Shown: in pieces, positions 11,173 to 19,514 of the stretch | Position numbering within the stretch: the first letter of the stretch is position 1 | Layout of the letters: every line of letters starts with the position of its first letter | Assembly (NCBI RefSeq): GCF_947496985.1 | Contig: NZ_CANMEZ010000013.1 | Location: forward strand, 1 to 64,000 | Direction: 5' to 3' | DNA length: 64,000 bases | Source: an uncultured Kordia sp. | GTDB lineage: Bacteria; Bacteroidota; Bacteroidia; Flavobacteriales; Flavobacteriaceae | Program-made: the position numbers and the translations under genes | The notes under the pieces: generated by a model | What the model saw: the letters and a program-made list of their open reading frames with translations, nothing else | Told to the model about the DNA's origin: nothing | The model's database searches: none

Positions 11173-12147
11173 ATGAAATTACATCCGTTAAAATTTAGTC
11201 CAATATTCAAAGAACGCATTTGGGGAGGAAACAAATTGCAAACTATGTTGCAAAAAAACAGCCAAGGTGATGCAATTGGTGAAAGTTGGGAAATATCGGA
11301 CGTAAAAGGCGATCCTTCAGTAGTTGCTACAGGTAAATTACAAGGGAAAACACTACAAGAACTTAGCGAAACTTTTCAAGCAGCATTACTAGGAGAAAAA
11401 GTATACAATGCATTCGGTACTAAATTTCCACTATTAATCAAATACATTGACGCTAAGAGCGATTTATCCATTCAAGTACATCCAAATGATGCCTTGGCAA
11501 AAAAACGTCATGATTCGTTCGGAAAAACGGAAATGTGGTATGTAATGCAGGCAGATGAAGGTGCAGAACTCATAGTTGGTTTCAATCAAGAAGTTACCAA
11601 AGAAGACTATCAAAAACATGTAGATAACAATACACTTACGAATATTCTTAACTTTGAAAAAGTAGAAAAAGGAGATGTGTATTTTTTGCCTACTGGCAGA
11701 ATTCACGCCATTGGTGGTGGAATCGTATTAGCAGAAATTCAACAAACTTCAGATATCACGTATCGTATATTCGATTGGAATAGAGTAGATGCAGAAGGAA
11801 ATTCCCGTGAATTACATACAGCATTAGCGCTTGATGCGATCGATTATACACTACATAAAAACTACAAAGAAGAATATACCTCAGAAGTAAACAAAACATC
11901 TACCATAGTTGATTGTCCATACTTTACAACTAACTTATTACCATTACAAGGAGAAATAACGTTAAATCATGACGACAAAGATTCATTTGTCATATACATG
12001 TGTGTGAAAGGAAACGTTTCATTTCAAACAGAAGATTATCAAGAAACACTTTCATTTGGTGAAACATTGCTATTACCAGCTTCCATTAAAAATGCAACTG
12101 TAATTGCGGAAGAAGCTTCAGAACTTCTAGAAGTATATATAAAGTAG
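11173..12147 (+). CDS. manA: Mannose-6-phosphate isomerase, class I
   Basis: 324 residues, the short bacterial class I phosphomannose isomerase, a zinc enzyme of the cupin fold that interconverts mannose-6-P and fructose-6-P. Key stretches: WGG near the N terminus, QVHPND (zinc His) around residue 99, KTEMWYVM (zinc Glu), and LPTGRIHAIGGG (zinc His and active-site Arg region). The start codon follows the QueD stop by one base. It would supply GDP-mannose precursors for surface polysaccharide. Confidence 0.93.
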   Translation: MKLHPLKFSPIFKERIWGGNKLQTMLQKNSQGDAIGESWEISDVKGDPSVVATGKLQGKTLQELSETFQAALLGEKVYNAFGTKFPLLIKYIDAKSDLSIQVHPNDALAKKRHDSFGKTEMWYVMQADEGAELIVGFNQEVTKEDYQKHVDNNTLTNILNFEKVEKGDVYFLPTGRIHAIGGGIVLAEIQQTSDITYRIFDWNRVDAEGNSRELHTALALDAIDYTLHKNYKEEYTSEVNKTSTIVDCPYFTTNLLPLQGEITLNHDDKDSFVIYMCVKGNVSFQTEDYQETLSFGETLLLPASIKNATVIAEEASELLEVYIK

Positions 12148-12173
12148 ATTTTAGATCACTTCGTAACTCAATA

Positions 12174-12217
12174 GTCACTTCGAGTGAATTTGTGAAACAA
12201 ATTTGTATAAAGAAGTA
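12174..12217. repeat. Degenerate intergenic repeat-like element
   Basis: GTCACTTCGAGTG followed by a small hairpin (AATTTGT / ACAAATT) and AGAAGT. It resembles the dispersed TCACTTCGAGT-type repeats common between genes in Flavobacteriaceae. A single copy in the window, so this is a weak call. Confidence 0.3.
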
Positions 12218-12280
12218 TTATGGAATTATATATAAAATGCTAAATCTTAAAATGAAAAGCATTTCTTTTTATAATCCAAC

Positions 12281-12309
12281 AATCCCAAGTCACACACAAC
12301 TTGGGAATC
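12281..12309. terminator. Hairpin between the convergent manA and 12334 genes
   Basis: TCCCAAGT / ACTTGGGA with an 8-base spacer, between two convergent genes. There is no long T run on either side, so termination is likely but not certain. Confidence 0.5.
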
Positions 12310-12333
12310 TTATCTCTAAAAAGTTAGGTTAAC

Positions 12334-12708
12334 CTAAGAAACCTTTCGAATTGGTTGTTTGTGCAAAGGAAAACCAAACAAAGCACTACAAATAACTTCT
12401 TCGGTCTTTGATTTCTTCTTTGTTTTCGTCACCATAATTCGAACTTTAAGCGTTTTTTCGTCTTGTTGGATCAATTGTGCCTGAATCGTTAAATTATCGT
12501 TTAAACGAGCGCTTTTGTTCATTTGAAACGTATATTCAACAATATTTGGAACATCGTGAAGATAAAATTCTCTAATTGGATATGTGGCTACTACTTGAAT
12601 CTTATCAAATAGTATATGTGGATGTAAAAATCCGTTGGCATTAGTTACTTTCTTCGTAACTAAAAATTGAATGTTTGTTTGTATAATATTTTGTGCTAAA
12701 GTGTTCAT
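12334..12708 (-). CDS. Small conserved-looking protein, possible hotdog fold
   Basis: 124 residues, no signal peptide, basic. I do not recognise it firmly. The succession of a helix-like segment (FLHPHILFDKIQVV), then FYLHDVPNIVEYTFQMNKSARLNDNLTIQAQLIQQ and a strand-rich end is reminiscent of hotdog-fold thioesterases, but the usual N-H-x-G-x-x-GG motif is absent. It starts at ATG 12708. A hairpin at 12281-12309 follows it, and the next minus-strand ORF (12939-13064) is separated by its own terminator. Confidence 0.6.
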   Translation of the reverse strand: MNTLAQNIIQTNIQFLVTKKVTNANGFLHPHILFDKIQVVATYPIREFYLHDVPNIVEYTFQMNKSARLNDNLTIQAQLIQQDEKTLKVRIMVTKTKKKSKTEEVICSALFGFPLHKQPIRKVS

Positions 12709-12872
12709 AATTTTAAAATTTTAGTGATGTAACAAAAGTGGTATCGGTTCAGAAAGTGTATACGAATTAAAAAATCTCGAATAGGGATTCGTAATTAGGT
12801 TCATTTTTGTGATCATCTTTTGGAATCTTGACATACATTTCATAATAAATGGATTTAAAAAATTAATTGTTT

Positions 12873-12904
12873 AAAAATAAAAAAGGTGCTTTGTAAAAAG
12901 CACC
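12873..12904 (-). terminator. Rho-independent terminator, minus strand
   Basis: GGTGCTTT / AAAGCACC with a 4-base loop. On the minus strand it is followed by TTTTTTATTTTT. It lies 34 bases after the stop codon of the 41-residue ORF and marks the end of a minus-strand transcript there. Confidence 0.85.
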
Positions 12905-12938
12905 TTATAAGTTTATGATATAGATATAGAATTGTTAA

Positions 12939-13064
12939 CTAATACTTACGTTGATGCTTAGGGTACGAGCGTTTCATATACGACACAGGAATACAAATCA
13001 TAACACGTTGGGTTTTCGTATTGCGATTCATAAATTGACGATATAACTGTACTAAAGCATTCAT
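12939..13064 (-). CDS. Possible very small basic protein, 41 aa
   Basis: ATG at 13064-13062, TAG at 12941-12939. The product is strongly basic (MNALVQLYRQF at the start, SYPKHQRKY at the end) with a short hydrophobic VMICIPV stretch. It is supported by a good minus-strand terminator 34 bases after the stop, which otherwise would end no transcript. The function is not recognised. It could instead be a small RNA that happens to contain an open frame. Confidence 0.45.
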   Translation of the reverse strand: MNALVQLYRQFMNRNTKTQRVMICIPVSYMKRSYPKHQRKY

Positions 13065-13164
13065 AGTTTAAAACTAGATAAATAAATTGAAACTAAATAA
13101 CATTTGTGCTATTTATAACAAATTATATACCATTTTAGTTTAAATTTGCAAAAAATTATAAATC

Positions 13165-13431
13165 ATGTCAAATAAAAGAGATTTAAAAAAGGACTTAAAC
13201 TACGTTTTTGGAGATATTATTGATGCTGCCTTATTGTGGCAAATCGCGAACCCAGGAGAAGATGTTGCAAAAAGCGAAGCAATCATTGACGAATCTATCA
13301 AAAGTTTTGATGAATTGATTGCAGAAGTAAATAAAAGAGGTGTTGAAAACACAAAAGCACACTTCAAAGGAATCAGACAAACACTAGAGACAAAAGCGAC
13401 TGATTTGGTAACAAAAATCAATAGTCTGTAA
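13165..13431 (+). CDS. Small conserved helical protein, unknown function
   Basis: 88 residues, mostly charged and helical, no membrane segment or signal peptide. MSNKRDLKKDLNYVFGDIID at the N terminus recalls hypothetical proteins found across Flavobacteriaceae. A TAAATTTG -7 box lies at 13141-13148, 16 bases upstream, which suggests its own promoter. The tRNA-Thr gene follows with a separate promoter. No function can be given. Confidence 0.75.
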   Translation: MSNKRDLKKDLNYVFGDIIDAALLWQIANPGEDVAKSEAIIDESIKSFDELIAEVNKRGVENTKAHFKGIRQTLETKATDLVTKINSL

Positions 13432-13447
13432 AAAAATAAAAAAAAGG

Positions 13448-13478
13448 TTTGCAAAAAATAAAAAGGTTTTTATATTTG
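13448..13478 (+). promoter_or_regulatory. Promoter of the tRNA-Thr gene
   Basis: TTTG at 13448-13451 and TATATTTG at 13471-13478 are separated by exactly 19 bases, the Bacteroidota consensus TTTG-N19-TAnnTTTG. The tRNA begins 11 bases after the box. Confidence 0.8.
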
Positions 13479-13488
13479 CAACCGCTTT

Positions 13489-13562
13489 GCCGATGTAGCT
13501 CAGCTGGCTAGAGCAGCTGATTTGTAATCAGCAGGTCGTGGGTTCGAGTCCCTCCATCGGCT
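13489..13562 (+). tRNA. tRNA-Thr (anticodon TGT)
   Basis: 74 bases with acceptor stem GCCGATG / CATCGGC, a D arm (GCTC ... GAGC), anticodon stem GCTGA / TCAGC with loop TTTGTAA giving anticodon TGT, and a T arm with GTTCGAGTC. The discriminator base is T and the CCA end is not encoded. Its own promoter precedes it and a terminator follows. Confidence 0.97.
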
Positions 13563-13570
13563 CAAAGTGA

Positions 13571-13598
13571 AAAGCTCCTTGTAAAAGGAGCTTTTTTT
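13571..13598 (+). terminator. Terminator of tRNA-Thr
   Basis: AAGCTCCTT / AAGGAGCTT with a 4-base loop and a T run, 9 bases after the tRNA. Confidence 0.9.
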
Positions 13599-13882
13599 AT
13601 GCCTAAAAATTAAGCTTATAATAACGTGTTAAGTGTTGATAATCAGGAGTCAATAATAAATGACAACTCTTTCTCTGAAGCTATTAAGCATCAAAAAATC
13701 ATATATAGGATAAATAGTTGTTTAATTCAAAGTTGACGTTACATAGAAAAAACATACATCAATAGAATTCAAAATTGGACGAAGAAAATATGATGATAAG
13801 TATCATATTTAGTTTTTTAAACTTAAGAATAACCTAAAATTAGACGTGATACTCATAAAAAAATAAAAAACTGATAAATAAA
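13599..13882. other. Intergenic DNA, nothing recognised
   Basis: AT-rich, stop-rich in all frames; no repeat, RNA or small gene seen. Confidence 0.5.
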
Positions 13883-13924
13883 TTAAAAAAAGCAAAGACG
13901 ATTTTACACAAATCACCTTCGCTT
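13883..13924 (-). terminator. Terminator of the M56 peptidase gene, minus strand
   Basis: A 14-pair stem (13890-13903 with 13911-13924, including three G-T wobbles) with a 7-base loop. It is followed on the minus strand by a T run, 52 bases past the M56 stop codon. Confidence 0.8.
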
Positions 13925-13975
13925 TTTATTGTTTAATATGAGGTCTATATAAAAACTATATAGAATTCACATTAT

Positions 13976-15814
13976 TTATTTTTCTGCTATAAAAACAGCT
14001 TTTGCTATTCCTTCTCTCATAGCAAGATATTCTGACTCGTTTAGTTCATGATAATCATCTTTGCCATATAATTCTTGAGAACGTATATGAAATACTTTTT
14101 CAAAGCCTTGAAATACTTCAGCAAGGTTTGTTAAAAAATTTTCAAAAGTATCTGTATCGTTATATGTTACACGCACTAAATACGCTATTGATTTTTTATC
14201 TGCATGTTTTTTTACAAATTGATAAACTTCTTCTTTGTAATTTATTTCAGTACTACTTAAATCAAGTTGAAGATATTCAATACCATCTAATGTGGCTACA
14301 TTACCTTTTATGGCGGCATTGGTCAAATTAACTTTTGGTTGTAAAGAATCGTCGCGAGAAGGATTTGCCCAATGAAAAGGAGGAACTAAAAATGGTTGAA
14401 TCATTTGTTTTCCTGAAGCTGTCTCTCCATAATAAACTATTTTCCTTCTATCTAACCTTCTTAGCTCTGTCTGAAATTCTCTTACCTTTTTCATAGACTG
14501 ATTACCGTCAATTTTTAGTCGTACCGAATAATGTCTACCTGTCGATTCTTTTTTGGGTACAGAAGTAATTTTATTAGTTTCTGAAGGTTTCCCTTCATTT
14601 TTTATTTTCTGAAGACTATCTAGTTTTGGCTTAAAGAAATTGTGGATATCTATTACTTCTTTTTTAAGAATAGATTCAACTTCACTAATATCACAAGCCT
14701 TTCCGTTAACAAACAACTTATCATTTGAAATGGCAAACGTTGGGCTTGGAAGCATATCAGTTGTATAAACACTATTTTTATCTCCCTTATACTTTTTCAA
14801 AACTTCTTCATATTGTTTCAAATTAGCTTCTAATTTCGCAGAACCTTGATCTTTTTCTGCTTCAGTTTTAGAATTACATTGAAATAACAATAGACTAAAT
14901 AAAATAGCACAAGTTATAGTAAGCGCTACTTTTAATTTTCCAAAAAATCCTGATTTATTACTTTTCATCATGGTTATCCTTTTTTTTATAAATGATAAAT
15001 TAAAATTGTGTACCAACCCATATGAGTTGTTGCTAACTAATTGTCTCAAAAGTAAGGTCTGGTAATCAACTAAGGAATAACCTGCTTTAATTATTTTCTT
15101 ATCTGCTATATATTCATGTATTGTTTTTAGAGAGTTAATAAGCTTCCAAATCAATGGATTAAACCATAGAAATGTAGCTAAAAATTGTACAAATATTAAG
15201 TCAACAGAATGCTTCTGTTCAATATGTGTTTTTTCATGAGCAATAATTTGATTAAGTTCTACTTTGTCAATGTTTCCTTCATACACAAAAGCGTATTTTA
15301 AAAATGAAAAAGGAGCAATAGGATGTGAAACGCTCACAACGGTGACTCCATCTATTTGTATATGAGGATGTTTCAAGATCATTTCTCGAAGTTTTCTAAA
15401 AGTCAAAAACAATCTAGACAGACAGAATAATACTCCGATGATGTATATGCTAATTATAAACATAAATACAATGTGCATCCAATCAACTGGCGACGATTCA
15501 ATAACTTTTGTAGTCGTTGTATTGTCCAAAGAAGTTGGAGGTGTATAAACCTCATACTCCCATGTTTCCATCGTTTCATAGTAAGACATTCTTAATTTGC
15601 TAAATTCCTCAACAGAATTGTCTATAACAGCTACATTACCTTGGCTAATATCAAAACTCATTAAAGGTAATAGCAATGAAAAAACGACGATTCCCATGAG
15701 GAAAAATCGATTAAGTGAAAAGAAAGTCTCTTTCTTCATCACAACAATGTAAAGTACATAGAATACCGCTAATATGGCACTAGACTCTAATAGATATATG
15801 ATAAATTTCATCAT
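13976..15814 (-). CDS. M56 (BlaR1/MecR1-type) membrane metallopeptidase sensor
   Basis: 612 residues. Several N-terminal membrane segments (about 1-20, 37-54, 112-132, 295-310) surround a cytoplasmic loop holding HEKTH at residues 193-197, the HExxH zinc motif of M56 peptidases. The extracytoplasmic part after about 310 is not a penicillin-binding domain; it contains paired stretches (SYETMETW, VRLKIDGNQSM, RLDRRKIVYYGE) typical of the Bacteroidota members, so the signal is unlikely to be a beta-lactam by default. The ATG overlaps the stop of the BlaI-type repressor gene by 4 bases. In this family the peptidase inactivates the co-encoded repressor on sensing. Confidence 0.9.
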   Translation of the reverse strand: MMKFIIYLLESSAILAVFYVLYIVVMKKETFFSLNRFFLMGIVVFSLLLPLMSFDISQGNVAVIDNSVEEFSKLRMSYYETMETWEYEVYTPPTSLDNTTTTKVIESSPVDWMHIVFMFIISIYIIGVLFCLSRLFLTFRKLREMILKHPHIQIDGVTVVSVSHPIAPFSFLKYAFVYEGNIDKVELNQIIAHEKTHIEQKHSVDLIFVQFLATFLWFNPLIWKLINSLKTIHEYIADKKIIKAGYSLVDYQTLLLRQLVSNNSYGLVHNFNLSFIKKRITMMKSNKSGFFGKLKVALTITCAILFSLLLFQCNSKTEAEKDQGSAKLEANLKQYEEVLKKYKGDKNSVYTTDMLPSPTFAISNDKLFVNGKACDISEVESILKKEVIDIHNFFKPKLDSLQKIKNEGKPSETNKITSVPKKESTGRHYSVRLKIDGNQSMKKVREFQTELRRLDRRKIVYYGETASGKQMIQPFLVPPFHWANPSRDDSLQPKVNLTNAAIKGNVATLDGIEYLQLDLSSTEINYKEEVYQFVKKHADKKSIAYLVRVTYNDTDTFENFLTNLAEVFQGFEKVFHIRSQELYGKDDYHELNESEYLAMREGIAKAVFIAEK

Positions 15815-16182
15815 TTCTTTTTCTCTTTTAATGCTGCTAACATTTTCATTGCTTCATCCAATTCTTCATCATCTAGTTTTTTACTCTCTGTAAAAAAATT
15901 GACAACTTGAGAAAGTGAATTATTGTAATAATCGCTTACTAAGCGCTTCATTTGCCCTTTACTATATGCTGCTTTACTAATCAATGGATAGTATTGGTGC
16001 GAGTTACCATAAGCTTTATAACCTATGATTTCCTTTTGGACTAATACCCTAACAATTGTTGATACAGAATTGTAAAGTGGCTTTTGGTCTGGATATTGTT
16101 CAATAATATCTTTGATAAAACCTTTTTCAATATCCCAGAGAATTTTCATTATTTTCTCTTCTGCCTTAGTTAATGTGATCAT
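15811..16182 (-). CDS. BlaI/MecI/CopY-family transcriptional repressor
   Basis: 123 residues. The winged-helix start (LTKAEEKIMKILWDIEKGF) and the wing region (VQKEIIGYKAYGNSHQYYPLI) are typical of BlaI/MecI repressors, as is the C-terminal dimerisation helix with the LVSDYYNNSLSQVVNFF stretch. It probably represses its own two-gene operon with the M56 gene until the sensor triggers cleavage. It is transcribed first, overlapping the M56 start by 4 bases (ATGA). Confidence 0.93.
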   Translation of the reverse strand: MITLTKAEEKIMKILWDIEKGFIKDIIEQYPDQKPLYNSVSTIVRVLVQKEIIGYKAYGNSHQYYPLISKAAYSKGQMKRLVSDYYNNSLSQVVNFFTESKKLDDEELDEAMKMLAALKEKKK

Positions 16183-16385
16183 TACTTTATGAGTTTTAAT
16201 TAATTAGCGATACAATTATACAACTTAATTTTAAGTTGAAGAAAGGATGAATTTTTGATAAAACCTTATAAAGGATAAAAAGGAAAATGTAATCAGATAG
16301 CTGTAAATCATAGTTTTTCTAAAAAAAGACAACATAAAACGAACCTTGATGTATCTTTGCGGAAATCGTTTCAAAAAAATACTGA

Positions 16386-17621
16386 ATGCAATTCAAAGAA
16401 CTAAAACTCAACAAACCTATTATTCGTGCGTTATCTGAAAAAGACTACTCAGCACCAACATTAGTTCAAGAACGTGCAATTCCTGCCATCTTAGCTAAAA
16501 AAGACATTATTGTGTCTGCACAAACAGGAACAGGAAAAACGGCTGCATATGCATTACCCATCTTACAATTATTGTTTGACAAGCAAGATGCGCCAAAAAA
16601 AGGAAAAAAAATACGAACTTTAATCGTATGTCCAACACGTGAATTGGCAATTCAGATTGAAGAGAATTTTGAAGCATACGGTAAATACACAAATTTACGT
16701 ACAGGTGTAATTTTTGGAGGAGCGTCTATTCAACCACAAAAAGACATGCTCAAAAAAGGAATAGACATACTAGTAGCAACACCTGGAAGACTCCTCGATT
16801 TACACAAGCAAGATGTTGTCAACTTGGATTATATAGAAACTTTAGTGTTAGATGAAGCTGATTTAATGTTAGATATGGGATTCATTGATGATGTCAAAAA
16901 AATAGAACGATTATGTCCAGATGGAAAACAAGTTCTATTGTTCTCAGCAACGATGCCATACAAAGTGGAACATTTGGCAAACTCCATTCTGAGAGATCCT
17001 GAATTTGTAGAAGTATCTCCAACATCATCTGCGGCAAAAGGTGTCAACCAAATGCTGTATTATGTGCCAAAACCTAAAAAAATAGAACTCTGTTTACATT
17101 TACTACGAAATAATATCAAAGGAAGTGTTATTATTTTCAGACGTACCAAATATGGAGTAGATAAGCTTGAAAAAACATTACTTAAAAACAACTACAAAGT
17201 AGCCAGTATTCATGGAGATAAAGCACAGCCCTTACGACAGGTTGCGCTAAACGAATTCAAAAAAGGAGAAGCGAAAATTTTAATAGCTACTGATGTTGCT
17301 GCGCGTGGAATCGATATTAAAAATGTAGATACAGTAATCAATTTTGATATTCCAAATGTTTCTGAAACATATGTACATAGAGTAGGAAGGACAGCTCGTG
17401 CTGGCGCTTCAGGAATGGCATTGTCATTCTGTTCGGCAGATGAAAAAGGATACATCAAAGATATTCAGCAATTAATCAATACGGTAATTCATGTGGAAGA
17501 AGAACATCCATATCCGTTAGATCCCAAAGCAAAACCAATAGTTCATAAAAAGAAAGGTAGTAAATACAAAAAAGGACGTAAATCCGAAGCTTCTAAAAAG
17601 AAGAAAAAACGTTGGTATTAA
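16386..17621 (+). CDS. DEAD-box RNA helicase (RhlE-like)
   Basis: 411 residues with the full motif set: Q motif (FKELKLNKPIIRAL ... TLVQERAIP), motif I AQTGTGKT, PTREL, TPGR, motif II DEAD, SAT, then the second domain with RGID and HRVGRTAR. A lysine-rich tail (from KKKGSKYKKG) probably binds RNA. Proteins of this type remodel ribosomal and other structured RNA, often in the cold. A TATCTTTG -7 box lies at 16352-16359. Which of the several flavobacterial paralogues it is cannot be told. Confidence 0.95.
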   Translation: MQFKELKLNKPIIRALSEKDYSAPTLVQERAIPAILAKKDIIVSAQTGTGKTAAYALPILQLLFDKQDAPKKGKKIRTLIVCPTRELAIQIEENFEAYGKYTNLRTGVIFGGASIQPQKDMLKKGIDILVATPGRLLDLHKQDVVNLDYIETLVLDEADLMLDMGFIDDVKKIERLCPDGKQVLLFSATMPYKVEHLANSILRDPEFVEVSPTSSAAKGVNQMLYYVPKPKKIELCLHLLRNNIKGSVIIFRRTKYGVDKLEKTLLKNNYKVASIHGDKAQPLRQVALNEFKKGEAKILIATDVAARGIDIKNVDTVINFDIPNVSETYVHRVGRTARAGASGMALSFCSADEKGYIKDIQQLINTVIHVEEEHPYPLDPKAKPIVHKKKGSKYKKGRKSEASKKKKKRWY

Positions 17622-17696
17622 TCAAACAGAGTAAAGAAAATAGAACCAAGATTCAAGACGTTTCTTTTGATTTAAAGTTTTCGAAAAATATATCAT

Positions 17697-18440
17697 ATGA
17701 CTCTTAAAAAACTATTCTTTGGCTGTAGCCTAATTGTATTCGTAGTATTTTTTAATTTTTGCGAAAAGCAAGAGTCTATAAAACAATATGATACTTCTCG
17801 AATTCTTGCATATGAAGTAAATCCGAAAGTTGCACAATTACACTTTTATTGGAAAAATGAAGAAGGAGAAATCTATGGAAATGCAGAACATTTAAAAACG
17901 GAGCTTAAAGCGAATGAACAAGAATTGATGTTTGCCATGAATGGTGGTATGTACAAAAAAGATCAATCGCCACAAGGAATTTATATTGAAAACGGAAAAT
18001 TATTAGCTCCATTAGATACAAAAGAAAAAGGGTATGGAAACTTCTATCTACAGCCGAATGGCGTGTTTTACATTACAGAAGAAAATTATCCTATCATTTG
18101 TACCACAAAAGCATTTAGTCAAACTAAAAACATCAAATACGCAACACAATCAGGACCAATGTTAGTAATTGATGGAAAACTACATAAAAAGCTAACTAAA
18201 GGCTCTAAAAACCTCAATATTAGAAATGGAGTAGGTGTATTGCCAAATGGAAACTTACTATTTGCGATGAGCAAAGAAAAAATCAACTTTTATGATTTTG
18301 CTAGCTTTTTTAAAGAAAATGGGTGTAAAAATGCTTTATATTTAGATGGGTTTGTTTCAAAAACCTATTTACCAGCTAAAAACTATGAACAACAAGATGG
18401 TGAATTTGGCGTAATTATTGGTGTCACTAAACAGGACTAA
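17697..18440 (+). CDS. Phosphodiester glycosidase family lipoprotein (NAGPA/DUF2233-like)
   Basis: 247 residues. The N terminus has a lipobox-like FFNFC (Cys22), so it is probably a lipoprotein. FAMNGGMYKKDQSPQGIYIENG and the later ATQSGPMLVIDGK, RNGVGVLPNG and YLDGFVS match the family of the lysosomal uncovering enzyme NAGPA, whose bacterial members carry the phosphodiester glycosidase domain. The substrate is unknown; a cell-envelope glycan phosphodiester is a guess. The next gene starts 12 bases on. Confidence 0.85.
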   Translation: MTLKKLFFGCSLIVFVVFFNFCEKQESIKQYDTSRILAYEVNPKVAQLHFYWKNEEGEIYGNAEHLKTELKANEQELMFAMNGGMYKKDQSPQGIYIENGKLLAPLDTKEKGYGNFYLQPNGVFYITEENYPIICTTKAFSQTKNIKYATQSGPMLVIDGKLHKKLTKGSKNLNIRNGVGVLPNGNLLFAMSKEKINFYDFASFFKENGCKNALYLDGFVSKTYLPAKNYEQQDGEFGVIIGVTKQD

Positions 18441-18451
18441 TTAGAGAAATC

Positions 18452-19024
18452 ATGGGAGAAAAAACAATCACAAAAGAAAAACTTTGGAGGTTTGTAAATA
18501 CAAGTTTTGGGATCTGGCTTTTATCAAGTGTAATGGTTGGTTTTTTTACATTTAGCTATGCTAAATTAAGTGAATCAATTAGTAGTAGAAAGAATAAGAA
18601 GAAACAAATATTGATGCTCGATCAAGAAATTGAAGGAAGGATTTATCAACTTATTTCCAAACAAGAAAGACGGAGAGATAGCATAGATGTTTCAGATGAA
18701 GTTATAGAACAGTCTAGTAGAAATAGAATAACGAAAGATGTTTGGTTCGATTTTAAAGCAACACCAGTAGGAAATTATGAAGGACTCTACAATATGTATC
18801 CTGAATTTAGTGAAAGAAATATTGTTTCACTTATGGTAGAGTTAATTTCATTGATAGATGACGACGATGAGGTTGAAAAAATAAAAAAAGTTATCTATAA
18901 AATAATATCAGATAAAATACTTCCATTGAATGTTAGAAATGAAAAAGATTATGAAGATTTTATCAGTAAAGTCAATTCAGAGTTGCGACTAGAAAGATGG
19001 CAGAAATTTTGGCCCAAACAATAA
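18452..19024 (+). CDS. Unknown membrane-anchored protein
   Basis: 190 residues with one clear membrane helix (about 17-36, GIWLLSSVMVGFFTFSYA) followed by a basic, charged cytoplasmic or periplasmic domain rich in helix-forming residues. I recognise no family. It begins 12 bases after the phosphodiester glycosidase gene, so it is likely in that operon. Confidence 0.7.
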   Translation: MGEKTITKEKLWRFVNTSFGIWLLSSVMVGFFTFSYAKLSESISSRKNKKKQILMLDQEIEGRIYQLISKQERRRDSIDVSDEVIEQSSRNRITKDVWFDFKATPVGNYEGLYNMYPEFSERNIVSLMVELISLIDDDDEVEKIKKVIYKIISDKILPLNVRNEKDYEDFISKVNSELRLERWQKFWPKQ

Positions 19025-19093
19025 GCGCCAACATTTTAAAAATAAGCCGTATCTTACGGACTGAAAACATAGAAATAAATTTAATATTCAATA

Positions 19094-19447
19094 ATGAAAA
19101 AATATATTTTACTATTCGTTATATTATTTGCATTACAATCGTATGCACAAAAAGATAAAACGATATTTGAATTAAAGCCTTCGCAAAGTATGTCCATTAC
19201 TGGAAAAGGTCCTGGGCAAGATGCGGCAATCAATCCGTATACAGATAGGAATAGTATTGCGATTATTGAAAATCTTAGTAAAAATAATTTTACAGTTAGA
19301 GTTCAATATCAAGGTAACATTGTAAAAACTTTCGTAATGGAAGCCGATAAAAAAACAATGGTAAGTCTAAAAAAAGGATACGAACTATACTTAGATAGTG
19401 ATTTAGAAGCGAAAGCCAAAGTAGCGTTTCGTGATGGTGTGAATTAA
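19094..19447 (+). CDS. Small secreted protein, unknown function
   Basis: 117 residues with a signal peptide ending at SYAQ (about residue 18). The mature part is strand-rich (FELKPSQSMSITGKGPGQDA, then FTVRVQYQGNIVKTF), as in small periplasmic beta proteins. No family recognised. A bidirectional terminator follows. Confidence 0.75.
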   Translation: MKKYILLFVILFALQSYAQKDKTIFELKPSQSMSITGKGPGQDAAINPYTDRNSIAIIENLSKNNFTVRVQYQGNIVKTFVMEADKKTMVSLKKGYELYLDSDLEAKAKVAFRDGVN

Positions 19448-19467
19448 ACCATATGATATAAACTAAT

Positions 19468-19501
19468 AAAAAAGAGCTGATATAAGTATCAGCTCTTTTT
19501 T
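19468..19501. terminator. Bidirectional terminator
   Basis: GAGCTGATA / TATCAGCTC with a 4-base loop and A and T runs on either side; it serves the convergent genes ending at 19447 and 19515. Confidence 0.9.
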
Positions 19502-19514
19502 ATTAGTTATAATT

